A DNA stretch of 20,116 bases, from contig DWXX01000163.1 in the NCBI GenBank assembly GCA_019118985.1, positions 1 to 20,116 on the forward strand, in the 5' to 3' direction. Positions 1 to 6,967 of the stretch are shown piece by piece. The stretch is from Candidatus Faecalibacterium faecipullorum. Its GTDB lineage: Bacteria; Bacillota; Clostridia; Oscillospirales; Ruminococcaceae. The position numbers and the translations under genes are program-made. Position 1 is the stretch's first letter, and every line of letters begins with the position of its first letter. The notes under the pieces are model-generated. The model did not search any database. It was not told where the DNA came from and saw only the letters and a program-made list of their open reading frames with translations.

Positions 1-329
1 GCCCGGAAGACGGTGCCGTCCAGCACGGCGCGGATGGTGCCGTTGGGGCTCTTCCACATCTCGTGCAGCTTGTACTCGTCCATCCGCTGGGCGTTGGGGG
101 TGATGGTGGCGCACTTGACCGACACGCCGTACTTCTTGTTGGCCAGGGCGGCGTCCATGGTCACCTGGTCGCCGGTGGCGTCCCGGTTGGGCAGCCCCAG
201 GTCATAGTACTCGGTCTTGAGGTCGACAAAGGGCAAGATCAGCTCCTCCTTGATGCTCCGCCACAGAATGCGGGTCATCTCGTCGCCGTCCATCTCCACC
301 AGGGGGGTGGTCATCTTGATCTTTTCCAT
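1..329 (-). CDS. icd: NADP-dependent isocitrate dehydrogenase, N-terminal part (cut by window edge)
   Basis: The enzyme decarboxylates isocitrate to 2-oxoglutarate with reduction of NADP+, in the cytoplasm, and feeds glutamate synthesis. Only the first 109 codons are inside the window; the frame stays open to base 1. The visible protein starts MEKIKMTTPLVEMDGDEMTR, where VEMDGDEMTR is the family's opening strand and helix. It later shows KCATITPN, then MWKSPNGTIR (substrate-binding serine/asparagine segment), then LDGTVFR. These match the eukaryotic-like homodimeric NADP-IDH subfamily (about 400 residues) rather than the E. coli Icd type. The ATG at 327-329 is preceded by AGAGGAAGGG. The gene follows the aminotransferase by 61 bases with no convincing terminator between them, so it is probably co-transcribed with it. 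That interval holds only a small GCCGT/ACGGC hairpin at 362-376 without a U-tract. Confidence 0.93.
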   Translation of the reverse strand, partial: MEKIKMTTPLVEMDGDEMTRILWRSIKEELILPFVDLKTEYYDLGLPNRDATGDQVTMDAALANKKYGVSVKCATITPNAQRMDEYKLHEMWKSPNGTIRAVLDGTVFR

Positions 330-390
330 GGTACAATTCCCTTCCTCTCTGTTTTATCGCAGCCGTATCATACGGCGGGTTTACAGCGTA

Positions 391-1575
391 TCACCGGTAG
401 CTCGCGGCCAGCCGTTCCAGCGCGGGCAGGCTGCGGCGGACCTTCTCGGTCTCGATGCAGTAGGCCAGCCGGACATACCCCCCTACCCCGAAGGTGTCGC
501 TGGGCACGAGCAGCAGGTCGTACCCCCGCGCCCGGCGGCAGAAGGCGTTCGCGTCCGCCTCCAGCGCCCTGGGGAAGATGTAGAAGGTGCCCCCCGGCCG
601 CTCGACCTCAAAGCCGAGGGCCGTCAGCGCGTCGTAGAGGATGTCCATGTTGGTCTGGTAGACCGACAAATCGCTGGTGACGTCCAGGCAGCGGGCCGCC
701 GCCTTCTGGATGATGCTGGGGGGGCAGTTGTGGCCGGTAAAGCGGGAGACCTGCGCCATCATGTCCACCAGGATGTCCTCCCCCTCGCAGCCGGGGGCCA
801 CCGCCACATAGCCCAGCCGCTCGCCGGGCAGGCTGAGGCTCTTGGAGAAGGAAAAGCAGGTCAGGGTGTGCCGGTAGAAGGCCGCCGGGTAGGGCGCGGC
901 CCTGCCGTCAAAGACGATGTCCCGGTAGGGCTCGTCGCTGACCAAGAAGATGGTGTGCCCGTAGGCTCTGCTCTTCTCGGCCAGGATGGCGGCCAGCCGG
1001 GCCAGGGTGTCGGCCGCGTAGACCACCCCAGTGGGGTTGTTGGGTGTGTTGATGAGGACGGCCGCCACCGCCGGGGTCAGCATGGCCTCGAAGGCGTCGA
1101 GGTTGGGCTGGAAGGCGGGGGGCTGGGCCGGCACCACCTTGAGGCGGGCCCCCGTCCCCTCCACATAGGGCTCGTACTCGGGGAAGTAGGGCGCAAAGGT
1201 CAGCACCTCGTCCCCCGGGGCGGTCACCGCCCGCAGCGCGTGGGCGATGGCCCCGGCCGCCCCCGTCGCGGGGAAGATGTGTTTGGCCTCGTACGGCAGC
1301 CCGAAGGTCTTGTGCAGGTGGGCCGCCGCCGCGGCGCGGAAGCCCGGGTCCCCCTGGTTGGGGCAGTAGCCGTGCAGGGCCACCGGGTCCTCGTTTGCCA
1401 GCAGGTCCTGCATGGCGGCGGTGAAGGCCGGCGGGCAGGGCACGCTGGGGTTGCCCAGGGAGTAGTCGAACACGTTCTCATACCCGATCTCTGCGGCCCG
1501 TTTATGGCCGTAGGCGGCGGTCTCCCGGATGACGCTCTTGTGTTCCAGCATCCGGCGGTAGGTCTCGTTCAGCAT
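391..1575 (-). CDS. PLP-dependent class I/II aminotransferase
   Basis: A fold-type I aminotransferase of 394 residues, acting in the cytoplasm and moving an amino group between an amino acid and a 2-oxo acid. Family landmarks are in order: INTPNNPTG (Asn180, contacts the PLP ring), SDEPY (Asp214, pairs with the pyridine nitrogen), SFSKSLSLPGERLG (Lys245, Schiff base) and GGYVRLAYC (Arg binding the substrate carboxylate near the C-terminus). The open frame extends 16 codons upstream to 1623, but AAGGAGGG lies 9 bases before the ATG at 1573-1575, which decides the start. The start is one base past the stop of the upstream CDF transporter, so the two are translationally close and surely in one transcript. 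Substrate is not readable from sequence; aspartate aminotransferase-like is the nearest general label. Its position before isocitrate dehydrogenase would suit amino-acid/2-oxoglutarate exchange, but that is inference. Confidence 0.93.
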   Translation of the reverse strand: MLNETYRRMLEHKSVIRETAAYGHKRAAEIGYENVFDYSLGNPSVPCPPAFTAAMQDLLANEDPVALHGYCPNQGDPGFRAAAAAHLHKTFGLPYEAKHIFPATGAAGAIAHALRAVTAPGDEVLTFAPYFPEYEPYVEGTGARLKVVPAQPPAFQPNLDAFEAMLTPAVAAVLINTPNNPTGVVYAADTLARLAAILAEKSRAYGHTIFLVSDEPYRDIVFDGRAAPYPAAFYRHTLTCFSFSKSLSLPGERLGYVAVAPGCEGEDILVDMMAQVSRFTGHNCPPSIIQKAAARCLDVTSDLSVYQTNMDILYDALTALGFEVERPGGTFYIFPRALEADANAFCRRARGYDLLLVPSDTFGVGGYVRLAYCIETEKVRRSLPALERLAASYR

Positions 1576-1576
1576 C

Positions 1577-2791
1577 TCAGCTTCCCTCCTTCTGATGGGC
1601 CTCGCGGGGGGGCGGGGCCACATAGCTCTGTTCCACCTTAATCTTGCAGATGTAGCGCATATCCTGCCCGGCCACGAACTCTTCCAGCCGGGCGCGGACG
1701 GCCTGCTGGTCCCCCTTGTACCCCGCCGGGAAGACCAGGTCGAACAGCACGTTGGTGTGGGTGGGCCCCGGCACCAGCCGCAGGTCGTGGATGGACAGGG
1801 CCGGGTCGATGCGGGCGGTCTCCTGCATCAGGCGGGCCCGCAGCACCCCCACCCGGGCGTCGGATGTGACGATGGGGTCGTAGTGGATGGTCAAAAGCAG
1901 GTGCATCTCCTCCCGCACGTCCCGCTCGATGTTGTCGATCAGGTCGTGGGCTTCCAGCGGGTCGACCTCGGTGGGGAACTCGACGTGCAGCGAGGCGAAC
2001 TGCCGCCCGGGGCCGTAGTCGTGGACCATCAGGTCGTGGACCCCCAGCACCCCGGGGTAGGACAGCACCTTCTTTTCCAGCGCGGCCACCAGCTCGGGGG
2101 CGGGGCTCTCGCCCAGCAGGGGGCTCAGGGTGTCCCGCACAAGGCCCACCCCCGACCACAGGATGAAGGCGGCCACCCCCACGCCCACGACGCCGTCGAT
2201 GACGTCCAGCCCGGTGGCCCGGCAGAGCACCGCCGACACCAGCACCGCCCCGGTCGAGATGACGTCGTTGCGGCTGTCGGCCGCGGTGGCCAGCAGCGTC
2301 TCCGAGCCGATGGCGCCGCCCACCGCCCGGTTGAACCGGCTGAGCCACAGCTTGACTGCAATGGAGGCGCACAGCACCCCCACCGTCAGCAGGCTGAAGC
2401 CCACCGGCTCGGGGTGCAGCACCTTGAGGGCCGAGTCCTTCAAAAGGCTCAGCCCGATGGCCATGATCATGGTGCTGACCGCCAGGCCGGCCACATACTC
2501 ATACCGGGCGTGGCCGTAGGGGTGCTCGGCGTCGGGCGCCTTGGCGGCCAGTTTGAACCCCACCAGGCTGACCACGCTGGAGGATGCGTCCGACAGGTTA
2601 TTCACCGCGTCTGCAGTGATGGCGATGGAGCCGAAGAGGGTGCCCACCGTCACCTTGCCGGCGAACAGCAGCAGGTTGCACACCACCCCGACGATGCCGG
2701 CCAGCCGGCCGTAGCTCTGCCGGACGGCGGGGTCCTGGCATTTTTCATGATCTTTGACAAAGGTGCGGATCAGCAGCTGCGTCAATGGCAC
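1577..2791 (-). CDS. cation diffusion facilitator (CDF) family divalent metal exporter
   Basis: A membrane antiporter expected to export divalent metal (Zn, Mn, Fe, Co or similar) in exchange for protons. About residues 30-220 form the six-helix CDF domain. The two metal-site pairs of helices II and V are visible as ADAVNNLSDASSS and ADSRNDVIS, and HPYGHARYEY follows helix II as usual. The protein has 404 residues, against about 300 for minimal CDFs. The extra length looks like a second copy of the cytosolic ferredoxin-like domain (first about 225-310, second about 320-390), as in MntE-like clostridial members. The start is uncertain. GTG at 2789-2791 is only 3 bases after GAAGGGAG, whereas the in-frame TTG at 2783-2785 would be 9 bases from it. 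It is first in the run CDF, aminotransferase, icd. Metal specificity cannot be called. Confidence 0.93.
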   Translation of the reverse strand: MPLTQLLIRTFVKDHEKCQDPAVRQSYGRLAGIVGVVCNLLLFAGKVTVGTLFGSIAITADAVNNLSDASSSVVSLVGFKLAAKAPDAEHPYGHARYEYVAGLAVSTMIMAIGLSLLKDSALKVLHPEPVGFSLLTVGVLCASIAVKLWLSRFNRAVGGAIGSETLLATAADSRNDVISTGAVLVSAVLCRATGLDVIDGVVGVGVAAFILWSGVGLVRDTLSPLLGESPAPELVAALEKKVLSYPGVLGVHDLMVHDYGPGRQFASLHVEFPTEVDPLEAHDLIDNIERDVREEMHLLLTIHYDPIVTSDARVGVLRARLMQETARIDPALSIHDLRLVPGPTHTNVLFDLVFPAGYKGDQQAVRARLEEFVAGQDMRYICKIKVEQSYVAPPPREAHQKEGS

Positions 2792-2870
2792 AGACTCCCT
2801 TCTGTAGTAAACTTACAAATCTATACTTCCCGTCGCAGCCCAAAGCCCTCAGCGGCGGCTGCGCCCCTCT

Positions 2871-2899
2871 AGTATAGCATGTTGCTTTACTGTTGGAAA
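2871..2899 (-). promoter_or_regulatory. predicted sigma-A promoter of the CDF-aminotransferase-icd run
   Basis: On the minus strand TTTCCA (2894-2899) and TATACT (2871-2876) are separated by 17 bases. The -10 is good and the -35 mediocre. It would give a leader of about 75 bases with a GCAGCC/GGCTGC stem before the CDF start. The leader is too short and lacks the four-helix pattern expected of the NiCo riboswitch found before some CDF genes. Confidence 0.5.
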
Positions 2900-2930
2900 G
2901 TGCTTTCGCCAAATTTTTGCCCCAAACCCG

Positions 2931-2972
2931 CAAAAAGCCGGGGGCAAACGCCCCCGGCGGGTGGGTATGGGC
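2931..2972. repeat. 42-bp direct repeat, copy 1 (terminator-bearing)
   Basis: Identical over 42 bases to 3590-3631 and in the same orientation. The repeat covers the whole terminator hairpin, its U-tract and a further 14 bases (GGGTGGGTATGGGC) toward the upstream gene's stop codon. The identity outside the stem is not needed for termination and therefore points to duplication rather than convergence. The two copies bracket the DUF4160-DUF2442 gene pair with a period of 659 bp. Confidence 0.95.
2932..2958 (-). terminator. intrinsic terminator after the DUF2442 gene
   Basis: A perfect 9-bp stem, GCCGGGGGC paired with GCCCCCGGC around a 4-base loop, is followed on the minus strand by TTTTTG. 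It sits 17 bases after the stop of the DUF2442 gene. It is part of a 42-bp sequence (2931-2972) repeated exactly at 3590-3631. Confidence 0.9.
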
Positions 2973-2975
2973 CGA

Positions 2976-3230
2976 TCATCCACAGATCGGCACGCCCAGT
3001 TCATACAGTTCATGTGGCGCGATGTCCTGCCCGTTCACCCATTCAATGCCCCCGCCGCCGGGCAGCACCCGCACAGTGCGGAAATAAGCCCGGTCCTTGA
3101 GTTCATCATACCACGCGCCATGGATGTAGGGCCCGACGTCGAACAGCTTGACCTCCCCCGTCTCATAAAACAGGCGGAGCTTGCTTGGCTCGACCGGTTC
3201 CACCTTCAGCAGTTTGGGCTGCAGCATCAT
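2976..3230 (-). CDS. DUF2442 domain protein, partner of the DUF4160 gene
   Basis: A small soluble protein of about 84 residues with no known biochemical function. Residues about 3-80 fit DUF2442: an N-terminal strand rich in VEP/KLRLFYETGEVKLFDV, the motif ELKDRAYFRTVRVLPGGGGIEW typical of the family in shortened form, and a C-terminal LYELGVPI segment. The ATG at 3228-3230 is chosen; AGAGG lies about 5 bases before it. The next codon is also ATG (8 bases from AGAGG), and a GTG at 3234-3236 is possible. The gene starts about 10 bases after the DUF4160 stop, so the two form one transcription unit ending at the hairpin at 2932-2958. This pairing with DUF4160 recurs in many bacteria (family knowledge) and has the layout of a toxin-antitoxin-like module, but no toxicity can be inferred here. 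Confidence 0.85.
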   Translation of the reverse strand: MMLQPKLLKVEPVEPSKLRLFYETGEVKLFDVGPYIHGAWYDELKDRAYFRTVRVLPGGGGIEWVNGQDIAPHELYELGVPICG

Positions 3231-3239
3231 CCTCACCTC

Positions 3240-3506
3240 TCATTTCAGGGGGTCGATCCGGAAGAACTGTTCGCCATTGGACAGCAGCTTCCAGTTGGCC
3301 TCCAGCTCATCGCGATGGATCTCCATCCACGCTTCCAGCAGCTTCATTTTGGCGCGGGGCAGCCCGCCTTCCAGCACAGTGCCGTCCAGCGCCACCACCA
3401 CCTCGTCGCCCGAATACTCCGCATGGATATGCGGCGCGTTGTGTTTGCCGCCCAGCTCCTTGCACATGCGGACGATGATCCCGAAAAACATGCTCAATAC
3501 CGGCAT
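3240..3506 (-). CDS. DUF4160 domain protein
   Basis: An 88-residue soluble protein, the full usual length of DUF4160. Family marks are MFFGIIVRM at residues 6-14, HNAPHIHAEYSG (the family's conserved HxPHxHAxY box) at about 22-33, LEGGLPRAKMKLLEAW at about 45-60 and a C-terminal NGEQFFRIDPLK. No catalytic activity is established for the family; the histidine-rich box could bind metal or nucleotide, which is speculation. The ATG at 3504-3506 gives the family-typical N-terminus. An upstream GTG three codons earlier is possible, and neither has a strong Shine-Dalgarno sequence. It is the first gene of the cassette, 53 bases downstream of a near-consensus promoter at 3558-3587. Confidence 0.87.
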   Translation of the reverse strand: MPVLSMFFGIIVRMCKELGGKHNAPHIHAEYSGDEVVVALDGTVLEGGLPRAKMKLLEAWMEIHRDELEANWKLLSNGEQFFRIDPLK

Positions 3507-3557
3507 CTCTGTCACGCCATCCCAAAAATATTCGTTGACTGGTCTTTTATCAGTTTT

Positions 3558-3587
3558 ATTATAACAAAACCGCGTTCCTTCTGTCAA
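3558..3587 (-). promoter_or_regulatory. near-consensus sigma-A promoter of the DUF4160-DUF2442 cassette
   Basis: On the minus strand TTGACA (3582-3587) and TATAAT (3558-3563) are both perfect hexamers, separated by 18 bases. The predicted start near 3550 leaves a leader of about 45 bases. The promoter begins only 3 bases past the U-tract side of the upstream terminator repeat (3590-3631), so the cassette is transcriptionally insulated. Confidence 0.85.
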
Positions 3588-3589
3588 AT

Positions 3590-3631
3590 CAAAAAGCCGG
3601 GGGCAAACGCCCCCGGCGGGTGGGTATGGGC
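3590..3631. repeat. 42-bp direct repeat, copy 2 (terminator-bearing)
   Basis: Exact second copy of 2931-2972, same orientation, lying between the GH1 gene stop (3640) and the cassette promoter. Bases just outside the 42 differ (GC against TC on the left, C against T on the right), so the edges are defined. Confidence 0.95.
3591..3617 (-). terminator. intrinsic terminator after the GH1 6-phospho-beta-glucosidase gene
   Basis: Same perfect 9-bp GCCGGGGGC/GCCCCCGGC stem, 4-base loop and T5 tract as at 2932-2958, here 22 bases after the GH1 stop codon. Confidence 0.9.
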
Positions 3632-3639
3632 TCAGCGGC

Positions 3640-5079
3640 TCATTCGCCCAGGTCGGCGCCGTTTGTGGCGATGACCTGCTTGTACCAGTAGAAGCTGTCC
3701 TTGCGGCTGCGGGCGAGGGTGCCGTTGCCGGCGTTGTCCTTGTCCACATAGATGAAGCCGTACCGCTTCTTCATCTCGCCGGTGGAGGCCGACACCAGGT
3801 CGATGGGCCCCCACATGGTGTAGCCCATCACCGGCAGGCCGTCCTCGTCCACCGCCTTGATCAGCTCCTTGATGTGGGCCCGCATATACTCGACGCGGTA
3901 GCTGTCGTGGACCGAGCCGTCCGGCTCCACCGTGTCGTTGGCGCCAAGGCCGTTCTCGACGATGAACAGCGGCTTCTGGTAGCGGTCGTACAGGCTGTTC
4001 ATGGTGGTGCGCAGCCCCTCGGGGTCGATGGCCCAGCCCCAGTCGGACGTCTTGAGGTAGGGGTTCTTGACGCTGGCAAAGACGGCGTTGCCCTTCGCCC
4101 CTTCTTTGGCCAGCAGCTCCTTGTCGGTGGTGGTGCACCGGCTGGAGTAGTAGCTGAAGGAGATGAAGTCCACCGTGCCGGCCTTCATGTCGGCCTCGTC
4201 CTCGGCGGTGCAGTCGAGCCGGATGCCCGCGTGCTCCATCCGCTTTTTGGCCCAGACGGGGTAGGCGCCCCGGGCCTGCGCGTCGATGAAGAAGTAGTTG
4301 TCCCGGTCGGCCTCCAGCGCGGCGCGGACGTCGGCGGGGCTGCAGGTGCGGGGGTAGAACTGGCCGGCGGCCAGCATGCAGCCCACCATCGCCCCGGGCA
4401 TCATCTCGTGGGCCAGGCGGACGGCCTTGGCGCTGGCCACGATCTCATAGTGGGCGGCGCGGTACTTGACCTCGGTGGGGTCCTCGCCCTCTTCAAACAG
4501 GATGCCCGCCCCCATGAAGGGCAGATGCAGCAGCATGTTGATCTCGTTGAAGGTCAGCCAGTACTTGACCTTGTCCTTGTACCGGGCGAAGATGGCGGCG
4601 CAGTACTTGAGGTAGGCGTCGATCATCCGCCGGTCCTTCCAGCCGCCGTACTTCTTGATGAGGGCGATGGGGGTGTCGAAGTGGCAGATGGTGACAAGCG
4701 GCTCGATGCCGTACTTGCGGCACTCGTCGAACAGGCTGTCGTAGAACGCGAGGCCCGCCTCGTTGGGGGTGTCGTCGTCGCCATTGGGCAGGATGCGGGT
4801 CCAGGCGATGGACAGCCGGTAGCACTTGAAGCCCATCTCGGCGAACAGCTTGATGTCCTCCTTGTAGTGGTGGTACATATCGATGGCCTGGTGGGCGGGG
4901 TAGGTGTGGTCGGCGTCGCAGTCCAGCATCTTCATCTCACCGCGCATCACCGGGAAGCGGTCGGGCCCGAAGGGGATGACGTCCACGGTGGACAGCCCGC
5001 GGCCCCCCTCGTTGTAGGCGCCCTCGCACTGGTTGGCCGCGGTCGCGCCGCCCCACAGGAAAGTTTCAGGCAGAGACAT
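3640..5079 (-). CDS. GH1 family 6-phospho-beta-glucosidase
   Basis: A cytoplasmic glycoside hydrolase of 479 residues that would split PTS-imported phospho-beta-glucosides (such as cellobiose-, salicin- or arbutin-phosphate) to glucose 6-phosphate. The GH1 N-terminus FLWGGATAANQCEGAY is intact. The acid/base glutamate is Glu179 in TFNE and the nucleophile Glu375 in VENG. The phosphate-binding signature that separates 6-phospho enzymes from plain beta-glucosidases is present near the end, VSASTGEMKKRYGFIYVD at 429-446, with Ser430, Lys438 and Tyr440. Length is normal for the family. AAGGAGG lies 10 bases before the ATG at 5077-5079. It follows ptsI by about 100 bases with a terminator between them and no visible promoter of its own, so expression may rely on read-through. 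No sugar-specific enzyme II component is in the window. Confidence 0.93.
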   Translation of the reverse strand: MSLPETFLWGGATAANQCEGAYNEGGRGLSTVDVIPFGPDRFPVMRGEMKMLDCDADHTYPAHQAIDMYHHYKEDIKLFAEMGFKCYRLSIAWTRILPNGDDDTPNEAGLAFYDSLFDECRKYGIEPLVTICHFDTPIALIKKYGGWKDRRMIDAYLKYCAAIFARYKDKVKYWLTFNEINMLLHLPFMGAGILFEEGEDPTEVKYRAAHYEIVASAKAVRLAHEMMPGAMVGCMLAAGQFYPRTCSPADVRAALEADRDNYFFIDAQARGAYPVWAKKRMEHAGIRLDCTAEDEADMKAGTVDFISFSYYSSRCTTTDKELLAKEGAKGNAVFASVKNPYLKTSDWGWAIDPEGLRTTMNSLYDRYQKPLFIVENGLGANDTVEPDGSVHDSYRVEYMRAHIKELIKAVDEDGLPVMGYTMWGPIDLVSASTGEMKKRYGFIYVDKDNAGNGTLARSRKDSFYWYKQVIATNGADLGE

Positions 5080-5120
5080 AGGGTGTATACCTCCTTGGTC
5101 TTTGTTGGTCGTTCGTTTTC

Positions 5121-5158
5121 AAAAAAGCCCCCGAAAGGCGCTGTGGTCTTTCAGGGGC
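5121..5158 (-). terminator. intrinsic terminator after ptsI
   Basis: Stem GCCCCTGAAAG with CTTTCGGGGGC (one G-T pair) around a 10-base loop, followed by TTTTTTG on the minus strand. It lies 26 bases past the ptsI stop and 42 bases before the GH1 start codon, so it could attenuate the GH1 gene. Confidence 0.85.
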
Positions 5159-5183
5159 GGTGCGGTCAGGTCGGCGCGCCCGC

Positions 5184-6851
5184 TCACGCCCTGGCGGCGG
5201 GCTCGTCCTCCTCCACGGGGGAGGCGGGTTTGCTCAGGTCGATGCTGCGGATCTTCTTGCGCAGCGGCAGGATGCTCTTGGGGTTGACCGACAGCTCGTC
5301 GATGCCCATCCGCAGGAAGGTCTCGACCAGCGACTCGTCGGCGCCCAGCTCGCCGCAGATGCCCACCCAGATGCCGTTGCGGTGGCCCGCGTCGATGGTC
5401 ATCTTGATCTCCCGCAGCACGGCGGGGTGGTGGGGGTTGGCGAAGGGCTCCAGCTTTGCGTTCTGGCGGTCCAGCGCGCAGGTGTACTGGGTCAGGTCGT
5501 TGGTGCCGATGGAGAAGAAGTCGCACTCCTTGGCCAGGTCGTCGGCGATCAGGACGGCGGCGGGGGTCTCGATCATGGTGCCGACCTCCACCTCGCCCAT
5601 CTTCTTGCCCTCGGCGGCCAGTTCCACCTTGCACTCGTCCAGGATGTTCTTGGCGTCGTGCAGCTCCCGCAGGCTGGTGATCATGGGGAACATGATGCCC
5701 ATGTTGCCGTAGGCAGACGCCCGCAGCAGCGCCCGCAGCTGGGTCTTGAAGAAGTCCTTGCGGGTCAGGCAGATGCGGATGGCGCGGTAGCCCAGGGCGG
5801 GGTTCTCCTCATGGTCCAGCTTCATATAGTCGACCGTCTTGTCGGCGCCGATGTCGCAGGTGCGGATGATGACCTTCTTGGGCGCGAGGGTCTCGACCAC
5901 CTGCTTGTACGCCTCGAACTGATACTCCTCGGTGGGGTAGTCCTTGCTGTTCAGGTAGACGAACTCAGAGCGGAACAGCCCGACGCCGCCGGCGTCGTTC
6001 TGCTGCACCGAGCCCACATCCCCGATGCCGCCGATGTTGGCGTAGACGTTGATGGTGGTGCCGTCCAGCGTGGTGTTGGGCTTGCCCTTGAGCTCCTGCA
6101 GCAGGGCCTGCTTTTTCTTATCCTCCTGCTGGCGCTTCTGCAGGCTCTTGAGCAGGTCGGGGGTGGGGTCGATATAGACGCAGGCGTTGTAGCCGTCGAT
6201 GACCGCCATCTTGCCGTCCCAGTCGTCGGTGATCTCCTTGCACTGGATCAGCGCGGGGATGTTCATGCTGCGGGCCAGGATGGCGGTGTGGCTGTTGGTG
6301 CTGCCCTCCCGGGTGACAAAGCCGAGCAGCAGGCTTTTGTCCAGCCGGACGGTCTCAGAGGGGGCCAGGTCCTCGGCCACCAGGATGCAGGGGTCGGTGC
6401 CCTGCATGCTGTCCACGTCGGTGCCCTGCAGGATGTCCAGCATGGCCTGGGCGATGTCCATGACGTCGGCGCTGCGGGCCTGCAGATACGGGTCGTCCAT
6501 GGCGGCAAAGACGGCCGCCTGGTTGGTGCCGGCGGTCTTGACCGCGTACTCGGCGCACATCTTCTGCTTGGTGATGATCTCCTTGATGGCGTCGACGAAG
6601 TCGTCGTCCTCCAGCATCATGGCGTGGATGTTGAACACCTCGGCGATCTCCTCGCCCGCTTCATCCAGGGCCTTCTCATAGAGGGCGGTCTGCTGGGCGA
6701 TGGCCTTCTGCTGCGCGTCCTCAAAGCGCAGCAGCTCGGCGCCGGTGTCGGTCACCGGCTTGGTGGAGATGGTGGTGTCCTTCTTCTTGTAGATCTTGAC
6801 CTTGCCGATGGCGATGCCGTTCAGAATGCTCTTACCGGTTCCTACCTGCAT
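5184..6851 (-). CDS. ptsI: PTS enzyme I (phosphoenolpyruvate-protein phosphotransferase)
   Basis: Cytoplasmic enzyme that takes phosphate from phosphoenolpyruvate onto a histidine and passes it to HPr, the first step of PTS sugar uptake. The protein has 555 residues; the usual range is 540-580. The N-terminal HPr-binding and phosphohistidine region runs to about residue 225. It carries the swivelling-domain motif REGSTNSHTAILARS with active His188. The C-terminal PEP-binding barrel has VGLFRSEF, RTCDIGADK, GTMIETPAA, FFSIGTNDLTQY and the catalytic Cys499 in GICGELGAD. A short acidic tail rich in Pro and Glu follows residue 535. AAAGGA is 9 bases before the ATG at 6849-6851. The gene lies about 115 bases after ptsH with a terminator between them, and is followed by a GH1 phospho-beta-glucosidase gene. 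Confidence 0.97.
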   Translation of the reverse strand: MQVGTGKSILNGIAIGKVKIYKKKDTTISTKPVTDTGAELLRFEDAQQKAIAQQTALYEKALDEAGEEIAEVFNIHAMMLEDDDFVDAIKEIITKQKMCAEYAVKTAGTNQAAVFAAMDDPYLQARSADVMDIAQAMLDILQGTDVDSMQGTDPCILVAEDLAPSETVRLDKSLLLGFVTREGSTNSHTAILARSMNIPALIQCKEITDDWDGKMAVIDGYNACVYIDPTPDLLKSLQKRQQEDKKKQALLQELKGKPNTTLDGTTINVYANIGGIGDVGSVQQNDAGGVGLFRSEFVYLNSKDYPTEEYQFEAYKQVVETLAPKKVIIRTCDIGADKTVDYMKLDHEENPALGYRAIRICLTRKDFFKTQLRALLRASAYGNMGIMFPMITSLRELHDAKNILDECKVELAAEGKKMGEVEVGTMIETPAAVLIADDLAKECDFFSIGTNDLTQYTCALDRQNAKLEPFANPHHPAVLREIKMTIDAGHRNGIWVGICGELGADESLVETFLRMGIDELSVNPKSILPLRKKIRSIDLSKPASPVEEDEPAARA

Positions 6852-6918
6852 ATCTCCTCATCCTTTCTTCTCCGGGCGGCGCACACGTTTTGCCCGGTCT
6901 CTGCCTTCTCTAACCTTC

Positions 6919-6950
6919 AAAAAAGCCCCCGCAGGTCTACCGCGAGGGCT
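6919..6950 (-). terminator. intrinsic terminator after ptsH
   Basis: Stem AGCCCTCGC with GCGGGGGCT (one T-G pair) around a 9-base loop, followed by T6 on the minus strand. It sits 18 bases past the HPr stop and before ptsI, so it would lower ptsI transcription relative to ptsH. Confidence 0.85.
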
Positions 6951-6967
6951 TGTGTCGATGTGGATGC

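Noticed and set aside
330..390. Terminator between the aminotransferase and isocitrate dehydrogenase genes
   Set aside because: The GCCGT/ACGGC hairpin at 362-376 is short and has no U-tract on the minus strand.
2792..2870. NiCo or other metal riboswitch in the CDF leader
   Set aside because: The leader is only about 75 bases, shows a single GCAGCC/GGCTGC stem and lacks the conserved multi-helix pattern.
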